Below, piece after piece: positions 37,740 through 50,053 of a stretch of DNA of 64,000 nucleotides; within the stretch, counting starts at the first letter, position 1; every line of letters starts with the position of its first letter. The notes below the pieces were generated by a model that made no database searches, was not told the DNA's origin, and saw nothing but the letters and a program-made list of their open reading frames with translations. Where the stretch lies: positions 16,557 through 80,556 of the forward strand of contig NW_004450563.1 in assembly GCF_000321225.1 (NCBI RefSeq). The letters are read 5' to 3'. The position numbers were made by a program, and so were the translations under genes. This DNA is from Odobenus rosmarus divergens. Lineage: Eukaryota; Chordata; Mammalia; Carnivora; Odobenidae.

Positions 37740-39960
37740 TTGTTGTATGTTGCTATCTCTTGGAAGCAGATTCCCAGGTGGAGTTTAGTTTGCAAGGAGT
37801 ATCTTCAAGATCAACATTGTGAAAAGAATGGGAAGGAAGCAAGGTTAGAGAGACAAAGGAGTCAATCTCTAATACAATCCCAACAATAATTTTTGCCAAG
37901 ATCATGGGGGAACTCTGGAGCTAAAATGGACAGCTCCATGTTGGAAAGAAATGGATGGACCTTTATAACCACATCTATTAGATCTGGGCCACTCAGCAAG
38001 GGTGTGACATGACAGAGGGTTGAGTGGGGGTGGAGGAGAAAGCTGTTCTCTGCAACTGAGATGATTTCTGAAGTTATTGACAGCCGAAGGCTATCTCTGT
38101 CAGCACTCTACCCACCTGGAGCAACAAATCTTTCTTGAAAGAGGATCCAGATGAAATATCTCTGTGTCTACTGCAATCCCTCCCTTGCACTGCCCAGCTC
38201 CATTTCTTTATACGTGAGCAGAATGCACATCCTCTACTAGTCTTGACGCCTTACCTAGTGGCATGACTTGGACCCTTATTTCTGAGGAATCTGAGCCTCT
38301 GGTACCCTTGATGTTTTCAGGAACCTGCTAGTCAAAATTAAATGAGGAAGTGCCAAGAGTCACCCAAGTGGATTTCCACATATATTCTTTTCTAACCTCA
38401 TTGTGTAAAGCATCCTGATTAGACAGAGGTTTATTCCCTTTGCCAAGATAGTGACCACCTTCTAGCCTTCCTGAAGCCTAATATACCGAGGTGGTAGGTG
38501 GCATTAGTTTATAGTTCATTAGGACTCATGCTGTGGGGTATAAGCAGCAAATGAGTTCCCCTCTTGCATAGTAATATCTCTAACCCAGGGTTATAAGATT
38601 GAGAAGCACAAATTCCCCAAACCACTCACTGAGAATGAGGGTAAATTTTGTTACTCCTGCTTCTACTTCTTGGTTCTATGACCTATGTATTCTTCGTATT
38701 GGAGACAGAACACAATTTAAAGGTCTTTGATTCCAGATATGTACTATGTACTCGATGATGGCATTTTAATTTTAATTTAATTTAATTTAATTTAATTTTG
38801 TTTTGTTTTATTTTTATTTTATTTTATTTTATTTTATTTTTAGTAATCTTTACACCCAACTTGGGGCTCAAACTCATGACCCCGAGTTCAAGAGTCGCAT
38901 GCTCTTCTGACTGAGCCAGCCTGGAGGATGCCATTTTAAACTCAAAATGTTTCTGCTCTGAGCTAAGATTTTAACTATTGTTTGACAAGTTATTCCAATA
39001 CTTTCACAGGCAGATTCCGGGTGGCATAAGGTGTGATATGACAATGGATGTAATGGTCTTTGGCTTACTCTTATATCTCCTTTACTATAAAATGAAGCCC
39101 TGCAGTCAGAAAAGAAAAAGGGTCTAATACAAGAAAGTTTCCACCGAGTGATTAATTGTTACCAAGGAATGACCTTATCAGGGCTCATCATTGGTCTCTG
39201 TTGCTGGCAGGTTGGACCTTTGATAGCCCCGGTCACTATATCAAACATGAGTAAGTGAGACCCCATGCTTCTGTGTCTCTGCTTATTCTCCATCTCTGCC
39301 AATATGCTACTTTGTTCATACATCCATTGTCTCAGCAATAGGGTAGTCAGTGACAAAAGCTGAATGATTTCAACTAATTAAGTGATTTTGTGTATGTGGT
39401 TGATTAGTGCCTCTTCCATGAAAAATTATTTCTGGTAGGCATTAAAATGTAGTACACAGATCTTCACACTTTTCTCCCATTTTCACTTGTCCCTTTATGA
39501 TCCTCTACCTCAGACCTTTTTGTCTCTGTTTTTCCAATTTGTCTCCTCTCAGGTTTCTGACCAAGCCATTCCCCACTGCATATATGTCAGGCCAATTCTC
39601 TTTCCACATAAAATGGATAACAGTTACACCTCCTGAAGCTCTACTATTTGGTAAAATTTTCCACAGGTTTGTTTTAAAGCTACTCATGTGTGAGGTTATA
39701 GTGCATTTGTGTGCATTTTTTTGCTTGAACCCATATACCAGGTCAATCCATCTACAAACCAAACTTGGATTTTTTTTCCTTCCTCATTACCAGGTAGCAA
39801 AAAACCATTCATATGGCCATAGGATGAGCTGTGTTTGAAGCACAGTAGCAGCAGGGTGGAAGGGGTGGGCTTCCTGCTCCTACAAACTGGCTCGTACCCT
39901 CTTAGAACATCATTCGTGGCTTTCAGTTGCCTGCTAATCGATTAGCTTTTTGTTATCTTT
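37740..39960 (+). mobile_element. Probable ERVL/MaLR internal region, decayed
   Basis: Two kb of sequence, GC-richer than its surroundings, with phrases familiar from mammalian MaLR/ERVL interiors: ggggtataagcagcaaatga, gagtaagtgagaccccatgc and ggccaattctctttccacat. No long open frame survives and no flanking LTR was recognised at either end. A SINE interrupts it at 38770-38926. The class call rests on memory of the family layout; the strand is inferred. Confidence 0.45.
38770..38926 (-). mobile_element. Can-SINE subfamily with ATTTT/ATTTA tail
   Basis: Reversed SINE of the subfamily with cttggggctcaaactcatga and agtcgcatgctcttctgact. The tail has expanded into (AATTT)n and (ATTTT)n pentamers. 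Target duplications gatggcattttaa (38757-38769) and gatgccattttaa (38927-38939). Confidence 0.9.
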
Positions 39961-40865
39961 TTTAAAATCTAGAGTACCAATGGAATTTAGCAATCATCAT
40001 AAAATTACATTGTCTTTATAATTACTATTTTATTTATACTTTTAAAACCAGATACCATCACATCCACTATTGCACTCTTCCACCAGTATATAATGCCAAT
40101 TCACTAGTGAAAGCTTTAAGAATTCTATTATAATACCTAAGTCGATAAGACAGCACATCTCCATTACTAGCTTAATAAAGAAATTCCCCTCTGTTAACTT
40201 TAAATACATCAGTTTCCCTAGAAAGAGAAGGTTACAATAGAATCATGACTTTCCTAATTGTGAAAAATCAAGTAATTGCTTTGTACTCCCACTTTAGTCT
40301 GTCCTGGGCTTTTTGCTTGACAAGTGTCATGTGTAACTCTTGACTAACAATTGTTAACATGGCCTATAATTCTTTTCTGAATTATCCAGATACGTGTCTT
40401 AATTCCCTTACCCCTTTGAGCGTGTGGAGATGCAAACAAAGTCGAACATGGACAATATCCCAGATATTTGAAACCATAGTTGATTTGCAAATTGGTTTGT
40501 ATGGGGAATTACCTCAACAATTTAAGCCCTTGTCCTATTTAGAAAGATTTCAAATAATAGTTTTATTGTCTTTGCTTATTTGTTTTTAACTTGAATTAGG
40601 CAAACAGTTGTTTCAATTTTTCTTCTCACCTATTGAAAAACCACAGGAGAGCTTATTATAATTAAGCATTTATTAAATGTTTGTTTACTGTGGAAACTGA
40701 AGTCTCAGACTTTGAAAATATGTCATAAATTATAACTGCTAATATGAAAATGAATCTAAAAGTACACTTCAAAAATATTTTTATTTTATTTCCATGTGGA
40801 ATTTATAGGATAGATGGAAGTAAAATGTAAACAACATTAAGGTGTTGTTTTTGTTATAATAGCAT

Positions 40866-40900
40866 GTAGTGTTCCATGATTCATTGTTTGCGTATAACAT
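40866..40900 (-). mobile_element. Internal scrap of L1 3' UTR
   Basis: gtgttccatgattcattgtt followed by tgcgtataac matches the interior of the same L1 3' UTR seen at 6045-6080 and 63700-63735, with no L1 sequence on either side and no tail. Confidence 0.65.
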
Positions 40901-41773
40901 TGCTAATACATTCTAAGGTCAACCTTCCTTCAAACATTAAGGGTGCTATCTACCTTATAGGCATTTTGGAAGATAAAAGTAAAATAATCTCTGTAAAATG
41001 TTTATTGTAGTGCTAGACAGATTTAAATTTTTTATAGCAGATATTAATTATAGAATGATAGATCTAAACAGTATGAATCATGTCAAAAGCAACATGTTAT
41101 ACCTCCTATTTAAAAATCACTCTTTCATTGTTACACAAAATCCATCAGTCTGTTTCACATTATAGTTCTCAATCTTCTACTAAAATCCTCATGTTTTAGA
41201 AATATTACTTAAGACCAAATGCTTAAAAGAACTGCTCTACCATGAAAAGAGACTATAAGTAAGATTGATAACATGGCTATACAAGGTCTGTATATACTTT
41301 GACCTATATTACTAACATCACAGAGGCTAAGAAGTGAAAAAATGGTTTAACCTCTAACATTTGCCTCAATTTTCCCCTTCAGTTCATTATTATAGAGTCG
41401 TCCAAATACGGTCTGCTAAATTTCCTCCATACTTTGCCGAATACATTTAATTAAAATCCTTTTATTTAATGAAGTCAATATAGTGACTCATTTAAGAAAT
41501 GAAGCCCCTGTACAACTTTGATCATTAGTAGGAAGCTCTGGGCTCTGAATTAATCTGGATTATGTCTCAATTTCATTTTACCTGCCTTACTTATATAAGA
41601 GGTTACTTTCATAGTAAGAATATGTCTAAACAAAGAAATGTTAAATATATTTCTGTAATTATTTTTCCTTCCCCCCCCATTTTCAGTATCTATATGGAAA
41701 AAAAACATAAGTCACTAAAAAGCAAGTAAGATGATACATCTGAAAGTACTATACAAAGGGAGGGATTATCAAT

Positions 41774-41865
41774 ATTATTAGTTTTACTACTGCTGTTACC
41801 GTTACTACCACCACTACTCCTGTTACCGTTACTATGACTACCACTACCACTATTACTACAATTTC
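41774..41865. repeat. Impure (TAC/ACC)n trinucleotide region
   Basis: Runs of tact, acca and gtta triplets (gttactaccaccactactcc). Low complexity; the Ser/Asn/Gly-rich frame on the minus strand is a by-product. Confidence 0.7.
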
Positions 41866-42045
41866 TGAGAGATAGAGGATGGAAGGCATAGGATGAAGAA
41901 GAATAAGAAAAGAGAGAAAAAGAAGAAAAGAAAGAAAAAGGATAATTGGCTCTCTCCACTCTCCTAATTATTGTATTGAGGGGTTTTACTCTTCTGTTCC
42001 AGAAACCAAGATAGCAATATGAGCACTCTCACAGCCTTCCCCCTT

Positions 42046-42233
42046 CCTGGGGTTACCATACTTAACAAAGAAAATGTAGGACACCACGATAAATTTGAAA
42101 TTAAATTAAACAAGTGATTTTTTTCATATAAGTATGCCTCATGCAATGTTTGGGACTTACACTAAAAATTATTTGCCTTTTATCTAAAATTCAATTTAAC
42201 TGTGCATCCTGCATTTTATCTGGCAATCTCACC
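42046..42233. mobile_element. Palindromic hAT-like MITE
   Basis: The two halves are inverted copies around a centre near 42140 (caatgtttgggacttacac). The left arm starts ggggttaccatacttaacaa. The right arm ends ctgcattttatctggcaatc. This is the layout of a known mammalian MITE whose consensus reads gttgccagataaaatacagg. Family name not assigned. Confidence 0.75.
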
Positions 42234-42944
42234 CTTTAGTCCTACAAGTTTCACCTTTCAAATAATACGTGCCCTCAATAAAGCATGTAAGAGTAACTTT
42301 CATGACACATATAATCATTTTAAAAGGGTGCAAACTTCCTATCACCAGCTAAGTACGGAAGCAAAACCTACTACCTCTTTTGTTTGGCAAATAGCCAACC
42401 TGAAGGAATGAAAGAATAAAAGAGGAAAAGAAGCATGAAGAGCTGAGCAGGAGAGTGTCTCCATGGAGATCGTAATAACTAAGTTGGGTGACAATTAAGG
42501 AAGTATGGCTTGGGATATAAGAAGACAGAACATGGAGCAAGGGGCTATAGAAATAGCTCAGACTGGTTCTGTAGCACACAGGAGGGACTGTATTTGAGCA
42601 AATGGGTAAAATCAATTAGGTTGAAAAACTGTCTCTGCTTAATCAAACATTCTATTGAGTCATAACATGTGTTCATTAACATTAGCATGGGTAAGTGCAA
42701 CCTCTTTTAGAGTAGCCAATTTGAACTCTAAAATCATTTTCGACCTTCCGATGTTACCAAATGTAAATCTTTAAGAAATGAAAAATGTACTGATAATTCT
42801 GCTGGCCCTATCAAACATAATTTATGCACCTAAGCCCTAATGGTTGAGAATTCTCTTTTCTTTGTTCTTTAAGTAGAGCTTTTATCCCTGATCTGTACAA
42901 TGCCTACTCATTCAGCCAAATGTTATACGTGTTATTTTATTAGT
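42234..42944. other. No feature recognised
   Basis: AT-rich spacer. Confidence 0.5.
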
Positions 42945-43100
42945 AGAAAGAGCAATGAACTAAAAATCAGGAATCAGGATATTCGTCTTCTCTTCTACCT
43001 TAAACTTGGCCAACAATCTCTCAGCTCCTCTGTGACTCATTTTCTCACTTGGATAGTGCAAATTAATAAAACCTCTGACCTGTCTTATAAAATTCTTGGG
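42945..43100 (+). mobile_element. MIR SINE
   Basis: agaaagagcaatgaactaaa, then tttaaacttggccaa-like and tgactcattttctcacttgg in MIR order. Confidence 0.65.
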
Positions 43101-43255
43101 TAACCTAATTGTCTTTTAGTGTGTTGGAATATATAATAAAAACTATTATTCCAGAGTTATTTCATACAGTTAGAGGACATAGGAAGAAAGTGGCTATTTT
43201 ACCTTAGCTAGTGAAATAGTTTTGCCAACAACAATTTAGTTGAAATGAAGACTAG

Positions 43256-43390
43256 GTAGGGTAACCCTGTAATTTATTGTTCAGACTGGAAAACTTGGGT
43301 AGTAAAAGGGCTATTAATAATGACCTCAGATCAGCAGATATAAATGGGGATTATCCCAAGCAACTGAGCTACATGGTCACTCAGTCTGGA
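43256..43390 (+). mobile_element. MITE-like fragment
   Basis: Left end tagggtaaccctgtaattta and right end ctacatggtcactcag resemble the inverted ends of a mammalian hAT-type MITE. Interior diverged. Confidence 0.5.
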
Positions 43391-44099
43391 GGACTAGTCT
43401 TGAAGCTTCATTTGCATAGATTGTGCAGTGTTTTTCCTGAGATTATGTTTGTTTTGTGTGATTGACAAGAGGTGGAATGATAGAGATTTGGAGATGCACA
43501 GGGATTCCCCAAAGAAAGGAAAAGTGTTCAGAGTTAGATATGTAAATTTAATTATCAAAAAATAGATTTTAAAAACCTAGAAAATATTTGAAGAATTATA
43601 TGCCTGGAGACTCCAAAGGAGAAGAAATATTTTAAAACATTTAATTTTCTTATTTTGGTAACATTTAAAACTAATGAAAAAGTAAAAAGTGTGGTTAATT
43701 TTGTAGTCATTTGACTACATTTGACTTAAGATGGAAATAAGTGATATATTGTATCATATATTATATATTACATATTGTAATATATATTATATTCCAGACT
43801 GCCTTATGCTCCAAACATCATAATATCAATATACATATTTTTAATGCTTGATAAGGAGAAAAACCTCCAATAATTTTCAAGAGATAACACACTATGTAAG
43901 TGCATAACAGAAAATACTACACTATAATAATGAAAAGGAAGATTATTTTACATTATGTTATCTTATGTTTGAATAATGAAACAGATATTTTATATTTTAT
44001 GGAATAATTTAGAAAAAATAAGTGGCCAATTAAACTCATACAACTAGTAAGTAACAAAACTAGGAATCAATTTAATTCTTCTTGATAAAAATAATCACT
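43391..44099. other. No feature recognised
   Basis: Contains an AT palindrome-rich patch (tatattatatattacatatt) at about 43750-43795. Confidence 0.45.
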
Positions 44100-44500
44100 G
44101 TGGAAAAAAATTAACAAAAACCAAACCTCAAATTGTGATCATATTTGAATGGATAAATAAATTGTGTGAAATCATAAAATACAGAATTGAGAATGAATGA
44201 AATACTATGAAATACTACAGCACCCAAAACATGGTTGAATCTCTCAAAACTAATATTGAACAAAAGAAGCCAGAGATAAACATACTGTATGATCCCATTT
44301 ATATGAAGTTCAAAAAGAGACATCACTAAGCTGTAATAATGAGCAATTCCTAATTAAGTGATAAGAGTATATGGGGAAAAATAAGTGATTGCCACAAATT
44401 TTAGAGTAATAAACTTTTCTAGGAAGGAAGATTTACAGTTGTAAGCTAGAAATGTTCTTTATCTTCATGTAGGTTTTCAATATACAGAGTTGGCTTGTTT
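44100..44500 (+). mobile_element. Old L1 3' end fragment
   Basis: gaatggataaataaattgtg, acatggttgaatctctcaaa, acatactgtatgatcccatt and tatatgaagttcaaaaag are in L1M 3' order. The right limit is approximate. Confidence 0.65.
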
Positions 44501-45073
44501 GGAAATTATTAAATTATATTTATGTTTTATGCACTCTTCTCTACGTGTGTGATATCATAATTCTAAGTTTTAGAGATAATATAAAGAATTTATGGGTAAT
44601 TTTATGTCAATAAATTTTTTTAATTACTTGGAGAATTAGATTTGTAGAAATATACAGTATGTCAGAATTGACTCTAAAAGAAATAAAAAACCCAAAAGAA
44701 TTGTAACCATTAAACAAAGTACATCTAAATTTTAGTGTTCCCTAAATGGCTTTAGAGGATGTTCTACCGAGTATTTAATAAACAAATAAGTTAAATTTAT
44801 AGAAACTCTTTTAGAGTACAGAAAAATAGAAAACACTTCCAAAGTATTTTATGAGAATAATAAAATCCTAATTTCAAAACCAAGTAAGAACTAACAAACA
44901 AGGAGGGGGCAGAATTACATACCTACCCCACATAGAACATAAAGAAGATATAGAATACCCTAAACAAAGTGTTAGCAAATACAGCAAATTTTTAAAAAGA
45001 TAATATGCCACGATAAAGTTATGTTTATTCCAGGAATGCAAGCTTAACCAAATATCAGAAAAAGACTGAAGTA

Positions 45074-45275
45074 GGGGCACCTGGGTGGCTCAGTCGTTAA
45101 GCATCTGCCTTCAGCTCAGGTCATGATCCGGGGGTCCTGGGATCGAGCCCCACAATGGGCTCCCTGCTCAGCAGGAAGCCTGCTTCTCCCTCTCACACTC
45201 CCCCTGCTTGTGTTCCCTCTCTCACTGTGCTTCTTTCTCTCAAATAAATAAATAAAATCTAAAAAAAAAAAAAAG
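45074..45275 (+). mobile_element. Can-SINE
   Basis: Full-length, low divergence. Target duplications aaaaagactgaa(g/a)ta at 45059-45073 and 45276-45290. Confidence 0.95.
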
Positions 45276-45460
45276 AAAAAGACTGAAATAATTAGCCACA
45301 ATAACATTTTTAAGAAGAAAAAACGTATGATCATCATCTCAATAGTTGCAGACACAACATTCCATAAAATTCAAAATTTTATAGCTAAAATATTTAATAA
45401 ACTAAAAATGAAATAGAACTTCCTAACAAAATTCAACAAATAAGACATATAAAAGAATTT

Positions 45461-45652
45461 TATTTTATTTTTTAAAGGTTTTATTTATTTATTTGAGAGA
45501 GAGAGAACAAGCAGAGGGGAGGGTTAGAGGGAGAGGGAGGAGCAGACTCCCCAGTGAGCAGGGAGCCTAATGCCGGACTCGATTTCAGGACCCTGGGATC
45601 ATGACCTGAGGTGAAGGCAGACGCTTAACTGACTGAGCCACCCAGGTGCCCC
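45461..45652 (-). mobile_element. Can-SINE
   Basis: Reversed SINE. Flanks catataaaagaatt (from 45446) and catataaagaatt (from 45653). Confidence 0.95.
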
Positions 45653-46860
45653 CATATAAAGAATTAAAGAAAACAAGAATAAGAATTCCTTATAGAAAGT
45701 CAACAATAACATCACAAATAATAATAAAATGCTTAAGCTTATTTAAAAGCAATCAAGGCACAGATACTTGCTATTATCAATTCTTTTAAACAGCTTAACT
45801 ATATATTGGTGCCTACACATTTTAGTTAGGTAAAAAAAAAGAAAAAGAAAATAGAAAGTAGTATATAAATAAGAAAGAGAAAAAAAATATTCAATATTGC
45901 ACATGACCAGATTGTTTACCTAGAAAATTTCCCCCAAATTACTTAAATACTATTTGAATTAGTAGAAAATTTAGCAAGCTTGGGTAGATTAAAAAGTCAC
46001 TAGTGAAAATAAATTGAATTTCTACATATATACAAAAATCAGATAAAATACACAATTACAAAAGAATGTTCACAACCCACAAAACACATGCAAAATCAAT
46101 TTTGTTTCTACATGCTAACAGGGAAAGTAAAAACACAATACCATTTGCATTCACTTCAGAGAAAATGGAAAATTTATAATAAACCACAAAATGTGGAACC
46201 TGGATGCTGAAAATTACAAGATGTTGATGAAAGAAATTAAAGAAGACTTAAATAAATGGAAAGACATATAATGTCCATAGAATGGAAAACTCAATATAGT
46301 AAAGATATTGATTATTCTCAAATTGATCTATAGATTTAACCCAATTCCATTAAAAATTTTGCTGAAATATTTTGTATATGTAAACATTTATTCTAAAATA
46401 CATATGGCAAAGTATAAGTTTTAGAACAGCTAAACTAATCTTGAAAAAGATGGGTAAAGTGGAAGGATCACTCTACTTCACATGAAGCTCTGCTATGGGC
46501 CTAATGAGATCAGAAGACTATGACTTTGGTGTAAAAATGAAAACATGGATCAATAACCAGAATAGGAAATCCAATAATAAATCCACACAAAAATGTCCAA
46601 CTAGTTTTTCACTAAGATGCAAAAGTAGTTAAATGGAAGAACAGCCTTTTCAATAAATGGTGTGGGAGCATCTGGACACACATAGGTCAAAAAGTGAACC
46701 TCAATCTAAATCTCACACCTAATACAAAACTAACCCAAAATGAATCATAGACTAAATGTAAAATATAAAATAAAATAAAAATATAAAATTTTGTTGAAGC
46801 TATTCCTACAGAAATATATGGACCTTTGTACTTCTGTAGGAGTCAGAGTTTTCCTGAGAA

Positions 46861-46997
46861 AGAAAGATTCTTTCCCTCTGCCCCTCTCCTCATGCATGCA
46901 TGCTCTCTGTCTCTAGAATAAATAAATGTTTAAAAATAAATAAATAGGAAGACTCAATGTAAAGATTGCACAGCAAATTTCCAACATGACTTCTATA
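46861..46997 (+). other. Copied DNA fragment inserted into the LTR
   Basis: 46864-46992 matches 50667-50802 (last 80 or so bases of a SINE plus about 45 bases of its downstream flank) with about 3 substitutions, a 4-base shorter tail and a 3-base deletion. The insertion interrupts the LTR between two copies of tcctgaga (46852-46859 and 46998-47005). There is no poly(A) at its end. Confidence 0.8.
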
Positions 46998-47042
46998 TCC
47001 TGAGACATAGAACCAATAGAGGTGAAGCAGAAGAGGAGTGGA

Positions 47043-47236
47043 GGGCGCCTGGGTGGCTCAGTTGGTTAAGCGACTGCCTTCAGCTCAGGTCATGATCCTG
47101 GAGTCCCGGGATCGGGTCCCGCATCGGGCTCCCCACTCAGCGGGGAGTCTGCTTCTCCCTCTGACCCTCCCCCCTCTCATGCTCTCTCTATCTCATTCAC
47201 TCTCTCAAATAAATAAATAAAATCTTTGAAAAAAAA
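47043..47236 (+). mobile_element. Can-SINE
   Basis: gggcgcctgggtggctcagt head and aaataaataaataaaatctt tail. Flanks agaggagtggag and agaaggggaatgga are the diverged target duplication. Confidence 0.93.
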
Positions 47237-47531
47237 AGAAGGGGAATGGAAAGAGAAAGAGATTTATTTTAAGGTATTAGCTCACATGACTGTGGAGGCT
47301 GGCAAATCCAAGATCTGTAGGACAGGTCCACAGGCTTCAGGGAAGAGTTGATGTTGCAGCTCGAGGTTGAAGTTAGTCTGTTGTCAGAATGGCCTCCCTT
47401 TTAGGGGAAATCAGTCTTTTTCTTAAGGCCTTCAACTAATCAGTTGGTGATGCCCACACACATTATGGATAGTAATCTGCTTTACTCAAAATCTATTGAT
47501 TAAACGTTAATGTCATCTAAATACACATGCA

Positions 47532-47533
<2 letters not shown>

Positions 47534-47564
<31 letters not shown>
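47534..47564. repeat. (AC)n microsatellite
   Basis: About 15 uninterrupted AC units within the LTR. Confidence 0.95.
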
Positions 47565-47566
<2 letters not shown>

Positions 47567-47650
47567 TCACAGCAACATCCAGACATGTTTTACCAAATAT
47601 CTGGGTACAGTGGCCTAGCCAGGTTGACAGATAATATGAGCCACTACAAT

Positions 47651-47990
47651 TGCTCTCCTAAAATTTAGTTTAGATGTCAAGACTAATGATGTTACATATA
47701 CGCACAAAGAAATTGTGCAGTTTTATACCCATATAATGAGGCTTTCCATGCAGATAGGGGAAGGCTTCCGAGCAGGTCTAAAAATGTCTTAAAGTGGTGA
47801 GGAGGGACAACTGGTTTGAGATGTGTTGTTAGGAAATGGAGCTGGGAACTGATTCTCACACATGGGCCACACAAGGGGTGTATGATTTGAAATTCCAGTG
47901 CCAAAGGAGGGAACATGTGGTCTTTTTAAATTGTTTACCCAGATGTGGGACATGGGGATGTGCTGGGGTTTGAAAATCGTTAGCATTCAA
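47651..47990. other. Unassigned insertion between the LTR and L1
   Basis: GC-richer block that is neither LTR nor L1 by eye; probably another old repeat. Confidence 0.35.
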
Positions 47991-48088
47991 ACATCAAAAA
48001 TGGAGTCATCCTCTTCATTACAAACCTATAGGAAAAAAAAATGGGAGAAAATCACCAAGATCAAGGGCTAGGTAAAGAGTTCTTAGAC

Positions 48089-48267
48089 ATGGGGCCCCTG
48101 GGTGGCTCAGTCAGGTAAGCATCTGCCTTCAGCTCAGGTCATGATCTCAGGGTCTTGGGATCAAGCCCCACAACAGGCTCCTGGCTTGGTGGGGAGTCTG
48201 CTCCTTCCTCTGCCTCTTCCCCCCTGCCATGATTTCTCTCTCTCTCTCTCTCAAATTACAAAGAAAA
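48089..48267 (+). mobile_element. Can-SINE
   Basis: Perfect 15-base target duplication aaagagttcttagac at 48074-48088 and 48268-48282, within L1 ORF2. Confidence 0.96.
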
Positions 48268-49034
48268 AAAGAGTTCTTAGACTTGACACCAAAATCATGA
48301 TCCATAACAAGGAAAACTGACAAATTGGACTGCATCAAAATTTAAAATTTTGCTCCTCAAAGCTCTGTGAACAGAAAGAAAAGCTAAGCTACAGTGGGGA
48401 GAAAGTATGTGCAAACCACCTATCTAGTAAAGAACTAGTATTGAAAATATATAAACTCTCAAAACTCAACAGTAAAGACAAAAATCCAACTATAAAACAG
48501 GCAGGAGATATAAAGAGACATTTCAGTGAAGAGATAAATAGAAGATGATTCAGTGAAAGATGATAAATAAGCACATGAAAAGATGTTCAACTTTCTTAGC
48601 CATTGGGAAATGAAAATTAAAACTGCACTGAGATATCACCATATTCCTATCAGAAGGCTAAAATAAAAAATAACGTCAGCAGCAAGTGCTGATGAGAGTG
48701 CAGAGAAACTAGATTCACTCATTCTTTACTGCTGGGAATGTAAAATGGTTCAGTCACTGCCAAAGTTTTGGCAGTTTCTTATAAAACTAGATATGGAACT
48801 GTCATAACCCCCAAAATTTATATACTGTGTGAATCTATTTATATAATATTCTTGAAATTACAAAATTATAAAAATGGAAGAACATATTAGTGGTTAGCCA
48901 AAGTTAGAGAGCTGGGGATATGAGTTAGATATGGTTATGAACTGGTGACATGGGGATCCTTTATGGTGATGTATCTTGATTCTTCTTTATTTTGACTTTA
49001 TCAGTGTCAATATCCTGGTTATGATATCATAATA

Positions 49035-49449
49035 TCAAATATGTACAAAATGCAAAGGATAAACCATGTATTTCTCAAGAAAAGAAAATGGAAAGATTTT
49101 GCTCTACCATTTACCAGTTAATATATACAGATTATGTTTCTATTTTTAAGTTTAATGATAGGCTGAAAAGAATTTTTTTCATTATTGTTCTTCATTTTTT
49201 TTTTTTAAAGATTTTATTTATTTGACAGAGAGAGACACAGCGAGAGAGGGAACACAAGCAGGGGGAGTGGGAGAGGGAGAAGCAGGCTTCCTGCCGAGCA
49301 GGGAGCCCGATGCGGGGTTCGATCCCAGGACCCTGAGATCATGACCTGAGCCGAAGGCAGTCGGTTAACCAACTGAGCCATCCAGGCACCCCTCATTATT
49401 GTTCTTTAAACCATGCTTACATTATGTCCTCTCATAAAGAGAAAAATAC
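49035..49449. repeat. Source unit of a local duplication (flank L, SINE A, flank R)
   Basis: 49035-49291 is identical to 50841-51097 over 257 bases, including a T12 run. 49393-49449 is identical to 50245-50301 within a base or so. The SINE in between is intact here, with perfect target duplications, so the order L-SINE-R is ancestral at this position. The left edge abuts the abrupt end of the old L1. Confidence 0.9.
49193..49393 (-). mobile_element. Can-SINE A (intact reference copy)
   Basis: Reversed SINE with perfect 13-base target duplication cattattgttctt at 49180-49192 and 49394-49406. Confidence 0.96.
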
Positions 49450-49450
49450 A

Positions 49451-49646
49451 GGGATGCCTGGGTGGCTCAGTTGGTTAAGTGTTTGCCTTCGGTTCAGGTC
49501 ATGATCCCAGGGTCCTGGGAGCAAATTCCACGTCAGGCTCCTTGCTCAGCGGAGAGTCTGCTTCTCCCTCTGCTTGCAGCTCCCCAAGCTTGTGCTCTCT
49601 CTCTGTCTCTCTGACAAATAAATAAAATCTTTAAAAAAATTTTTAA
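49451..49646 (+). mobile_element. Can-SINE
   Basis: Inserted in flank R after the duplication, because flank R at 50246 lacks it. Flanks agagaaaaataca (49438-49450) and aaagaaaaatacat (from 49647). Confidence 0.95.
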
Positions 49647-49659
49647 AAAGAAAAATACA

Positions 49660-50053
49660 TATTATATAATTTTAAATATATATTTATTATATTATGTATA
49701 AATTTATGTAAATAAACATGTATTACACAGTAATATAAAATATATATTAGAAAATAATTTTGAAGCACATAACAATAAAAATATTTTATCCATATATGCG
49801 TGTGCATAGACATAACTACATAGGAACACACCTATATGAAACTAAATATCTCTGCATGTTAGGATTTCTTGTGAATTTATTTGTGTCTGTATTTTCTTAT
49901 TTTTTACAGAAAATATGTGTTAGTTGTGGAGTAAATGAATACTTTGTATTGGAAGAAGTTAAAATTAGAAATTTCTTCCTGTAATGACTTGAAGAGAAAT
50001 ACCAAATTGTCTGCTTTGATTAGGTCGAGAAGTGTAATTCCAACTCTCTCTTT
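49660..50053. other. AT-rich spacer
   Basis: Very AT-rich. Open frames here are low-complexity and judged spurious. Confidence 0.5.

Larger units (their letters stand above)
39961..42045. other. Mostly unrecognised sequence
   Basis: AT-rich, with a 35-base L1 scrap at 40866-40900 and a trinucleotide-like region at 41774-41865. No gene seen. Confidence 0.45.
46846..47650 (-). mobile_element. MLT2-like (ERVL) LTR carrying two insertions
   Basis: Reversed LTR: the left end reads agtcagagttttcctgagaa then, after an insertion, agaaccaatagaggtg. It continues with gagatttattttaaggtatt, tggaggctggcaaatccaag and caactaatcagttggtgatg. The right end is ggcctagccaggttgacaga. This is the layout of the ERVL-associated MLT2 LTRs. 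Interrupted by a copied fragment (46861-46997), a SINE (47043-47236) and an expanded AC tract. Confidence 0.65.
44830..49030 (+). mobile_element. Old L1 (L1M) ORF2 and 3' UTR, split by an LTR and SINEs
   Basis: ORF2 runs with gaps from about 44830 to 46845 (ttattccaggaatgcaagct; atggaaaactcaatatagta; ttgatctatagatttaaccc; aatggtgtgggagcatctgg). It resumes at about 47995-48740 (ttaaaattttgctcctcaaa; aactgcactgagatatcacc; tttactgctgggaatgtaaa). It ends in 3' UTR by about 49030 (atcagtgtcaatatcctggt). Interrupted by SINEs and by the MLT2-like LTR. No open frame. The 49030 end is abrupt and coincides with the duplication breakpoint. Confidence 0.75.

Noticed and set aside
41690..41959. Ser/Asn/Gly-rich 89-codon frame
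   Set aside because: Low-complexity translation of a trinucleotide-like repeat.
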